Shown here: positions 5,953 to 7,083 of the stretch, one piece after another
Numbering within the stretch: position 1 is the stretch's first letter
Layout of the letters: the number at the start of each line of letters is the position of its first letter
Assembly (NCBI GenBank): GCA_045652965.1
Contig: JAZOLI010000043.1
Coordinates: 1-7,083 of the forward strand
DNA length: 7,083 nucleotides
Source of the DNA: Scatosoma sp045652965
GTDB lineage: Bacteria; Bacillota; Clostridia; Christensenellales; Borkfalkiaceae
Direction: 5' to 3'
Program-made: the position numbers and the translations under genes
The notes under the pieces: model-generated
Database searches by the model: none
The model's input: the letters and a program-made list of their open reading frames with translations, nothing else
What the model was told of the DNA's origin: nothing

Positions 5953-5969
5953 AAGTATCGTTCTCCCTA

Positions 5970-6503
5970 TTAAAAATTAGGTGGGGTAGAAACCCAAAGG
6001 AATTTTGCCGTGCCCTTGCCTTTGTTTTCGATAAAGTGGGGCTTGCTTGCAGGATAATAAAAGGCTTCGCCTTTTTTGCATAGGTGTCTTTTGTTTCCGA
6101 GCACGATGTTAAGCTTGCCTTCGAGCACGTAGCCAAATTCTTCACCTTCGTGGGGTATGTCGCCTGCCGTTGCGCTATTTTCGTCAAGCTCTACGAGCAC
6201 GGGCTCCATCATATTTTTTTGCGCGTTGGGGATCAGCCAATTCAAAAGCACGCCGTCGGAATCCTTTTCGATGAATTCATCTTTGCTAAAAACGATCTTT
6301 TCTTCTTTCTCTTCCCTAAAAAATTCGGAAAGATTGCTTCCAAGCGCCGCCAAAATGTCGGTAAGTGTAGCGATAGAGGGGCTGTTTAAATCGTTTTCGA
6401 GCTGCGAAATGTAGCCTTTCGTCAATTCACAACGATCGGCAAGCTCCTCTTGCGTGAGCCCAAGTTGATTACGCATTCGCCTTATTTTTTTGCCTAATTG
6501 CAT
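5970..6503 (-). CDS. XRE-family regulator with C-terminal cupin sensor (PuuR-like)
   Basis: This is a predicted DNA-binding regulator of the polyamine uptake operon. From the chosen ATG it has 177 residues. A helix-turn-helix domain of the XRE/HTH_3 type spans about 4-62 (IRRMRNQLGLTQEELADRCELTKGYISQLEN in pieces; recognition helix around TKGYISQLE, 28-36). A linker leads to a small cupin (about 100-175) with motif 1 around HEGEEFGYVLEG (118-129) and motif 2 around GEAFYYPASKPHF (145-157). This matches the PuuR/XRE-cupin group, in which the cupin binds a small ligand. An upstream TTG at 6548 would add 15 residues but has no ribosome binding site and lies in the operator-like palindrome. The ATG at 6503 has GGAG six bases before it and begins where family members begin. 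It is first in the operon, so autoregulation is likely but inferred. Confidence 0.9.
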   Translation of the reverse strand: MQLGKKIRRMRNQLGLTQEELADRCELTKGYISQLENDLNSPSIATLTDILAALGSNLSEFFREEKEEKIVFSKDEFIEKDSDGVLLNWLIPNAQKNMMEPVLVELDENSATAGDIPHEGEEFGYVLEGKLNIVLGNKRHLCKKGEAFYYPASKPHFIENKGKGTAKFLWVSTPPNF

Positions 6504-6533
6504 GCTCTTCTCCGTAGGTTTGTTAATAATAAA

Positions 6534-6562
6534 CGAAAAGTTTAGCAAAAATAAACTTTTCG
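6534..6562 (-). promoter_or_regulatory. Perfect palindrome, candidate operator of the XRE-cupin regulator
   Basis: CGAAAAGTTTA (6534-6544) and its exact complement TAAACTTTTCG (6552-6562) are separated by seven bases. The site lies just past the predicted transcription start (about 6565) of the regulator-pot operon and 30 bases before the regulator's ATG. Position and symmetry suit a dimeric XRE repressor. The same arms could also form an RNA hairpin in the 5' untranslated region. No T run suited to termination follows it. Confidence 0.65.
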
Positions 6563-6571
6563 ACGATATTT

Positions 6572-6600
6572 ATTATAGAAGAAACGCGCGCGAATGTCAA
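6572..6600 (-). promoter_or_regulatory. Consensus sigma-A promoter of the regulator-potABCD operon
   Basis: On the minus strand a perfect -35 TTGACA (6600-6595) is followed after 17 bases by a perfect -10 TATAAT (6577-6572). The start is expected near 6565. The spacer contains an alternating CG tract (6585-6592). A match to both consensus boxes suggests a strong promoter that needs repression, which fits the palindrome next to it. Confidence 0.92.
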
Positions 6601-6642
6601 TTGTTTGAAAGGCCTTTTGATAAGTTTTTTATGTCATTTTAT

Positions 6643-6683
6643 AAAAAAATACCCCTGCCAGCTTTCACGTGACAAAGCAGGGG
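6643..6683 (-). terminator. Second (distal) terminator after rpsT
   Basis: On the minus strand CCCCTGC (6683-6677) pairs with GCAGGGG (6658-6652). An imperfect inner region contains CACGTG, and the stem is followed two bases later by seven Ts (6649-6643). It lies between the first rpsT terminator and the pot operon promoter, so it serves as a back-up that insulates the operon. Confidence 0.75.
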
Positions 6684-6697
6684 ATAGGGCGGACACG

Positions 6698-6726
6698 AAA
6701 AAAGGGGTCTACCGAGTGGCAGACCC
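6698..6726 (-). terminator. First terminator after rpsT
   Basis: On the minus strand GGGTCTGCC (6726-6718) pairs with GGTAGACCC (6713-6705) over nine pairs (one G-U) around the loop ACTC. A C and six Ts follow (6703-6698). It starts 30 bases after the rpsT stop codon. Confidence 0.9.
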
Positions 6727-6756
6727 TCATATTTTTATAATATGATAAGTATGTGG

Positions 6757-7020
6757 TTAGTTCAAAGCGGCAAGTTTTTTCGCAAGCTTTGCTTTTCTGT
6801 TGTTTGCGTTGTTCTTATGGATAACGCCTTTCGTAACCGCGCTATCGATAGCGGAAACGGTTTCAGGGTAAAGCTTCGTTGCTTCTTCTTTGTTGCCAGC
6901 GCTTACAGCTTCAAGGAATTTCTTCACTTGCGTTTTGAGCGCGGATTTAATCGCTTTGTTTTGCATCGTTTTCTTTCCGATAACCAAAACTCTCTTTTTT
7001 GCGGATTTAATATTAGGCAT
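6757..7020 (-). CDS. rpsT: Small ribosomal subunit protein S20
   Basis: S20 binds 16S rRNA in the 30S subunit early in assembly. The 87-residue, strongly basic, helical protein matches the family end to end: start MPNIKSAKKRV, the central NKAIKSALKTQVKKF (21-35), the acidic middle EEATKLYPETVSAID, and the hallmark KGVIHKNNANNRKAKLAKKL (64-83). Length is normal. The ATG at 7020 has AAGGAG seven bases upstream (AAGGAGAAGATT before the ATG). It is transcribed alone, as is usual for rpsT, and ends in two tandem terminators. Confidence 0.97.
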   Translation of the reverse strand: MPNIKSAKKRVLVIGKKTMQNKAIKSALKTQVKKFLEAVSAGNKEEATKLYPETVSAIDSAVTKGVIHKNNANNRKAKLAKKLAALN

Positions 7021-7073
7021 AATCTTCTCCTTGTTTTTCCGATTTTTTTCGTTTCAAATTTATTGCGTAGACT

Positions 7074-7082
7074 ATTTTAACA
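7074..7082 (-). promoter_or_regulatory. Possible extended -10 of the rpsT promoter (partial)
   Basis: On the minus strand TGT followed by TAAAAT (7082-7074) resembles an extended -10 box. It lies about 54 bases before the rpsT ATG, giving a leader of about 45 bases. The -35 region would lie outside the window, so the call is tentative. Confidence 0.4.
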
Positions 7083-7083
7083 T

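Noticed and set aside
6504..6548. Longer start (TTG at 6548) for the XRE-cupin regulator
   Set aside because: It has no ribosome binding site, lies about 17 bases from the predicted transcription start inside the palindrome, and adds residues absent from the family. The ATG at 6503 has GGAG at proper spacing.
6608..6617. AAAGGCCTTT palindrome just upstream of the pot operon -35 box
   Set aside because: Ten bases of perfect but very short palindrome without a second copy. This is too weak to call an operator.

Overview
The window looks like a chromosomal segment of a mid-GC Firmicute, most likely a Clostridia-type gut or anaerobic lineage. The reasons are the EF-Tu C-terminal sequence, the order XRE-cupin regulator-potA-potB-potC-potD, near-consensus sigma-A promoters, strong AAGGAG-type ribosome binding sites and Rho-independent terminators with long T runs. 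I cannot name a genus.

Layout: (1) 1-472, the 3' end of tuf (EF-Tu) on the + strand with a UUCG-loop terminator. (2) 473-862, a gene-free stretch. Its first 170 bases hold nothing I can name. Its second half holds a promoter (643-671) and a highly structured leader RNA (678-836) that ends in a terminator hairpin overlapping a mutually exclusive antiterminator. (3) 863-1189, a small two-helix membrane protein on the + strand, placed just after that terminator, so its expression probably depends on read-through. (4) 1190-1395, a convergent intergenic region with a stem-loop, a perfect 13-bp inverted repeat, short direct repeats and a bidirectional terminator. (5) 1396-6600, a single minus-strand operon for polyamine uptake: promoter and operator-like palindrome, XRE-cupin regulator, then potA, potB, potC and potD. 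The last four genes overlap by 4 or 7 bases. (6) 6601-7083, two tandem terminators, then rpsT (ribosomal protein S20) on the minus strand with a possible extended -10 at the window edge.

How the genes work together: PotD is a surface lipoprotein that should capture spermidine and/or putrescine. PotB and PotC form the membrane channel, and PotA supplies ATP hydrolysis. The XRE-cupin protein is the first gene of the same transcript and probably senses a polyamine or related ligand. It may repress its own operon through the palindrome lying directly after the transcription start. tuf and rpsT are unrelated housekeeping genes.

The least ordinary parts are the leader RNA plus small membrane protein (678-1189), the repeat cluster after it (1253-1342), and PotA, whose C-terminal TOBE-type regulatory half appears duplicated and whose D-loop is atypical.
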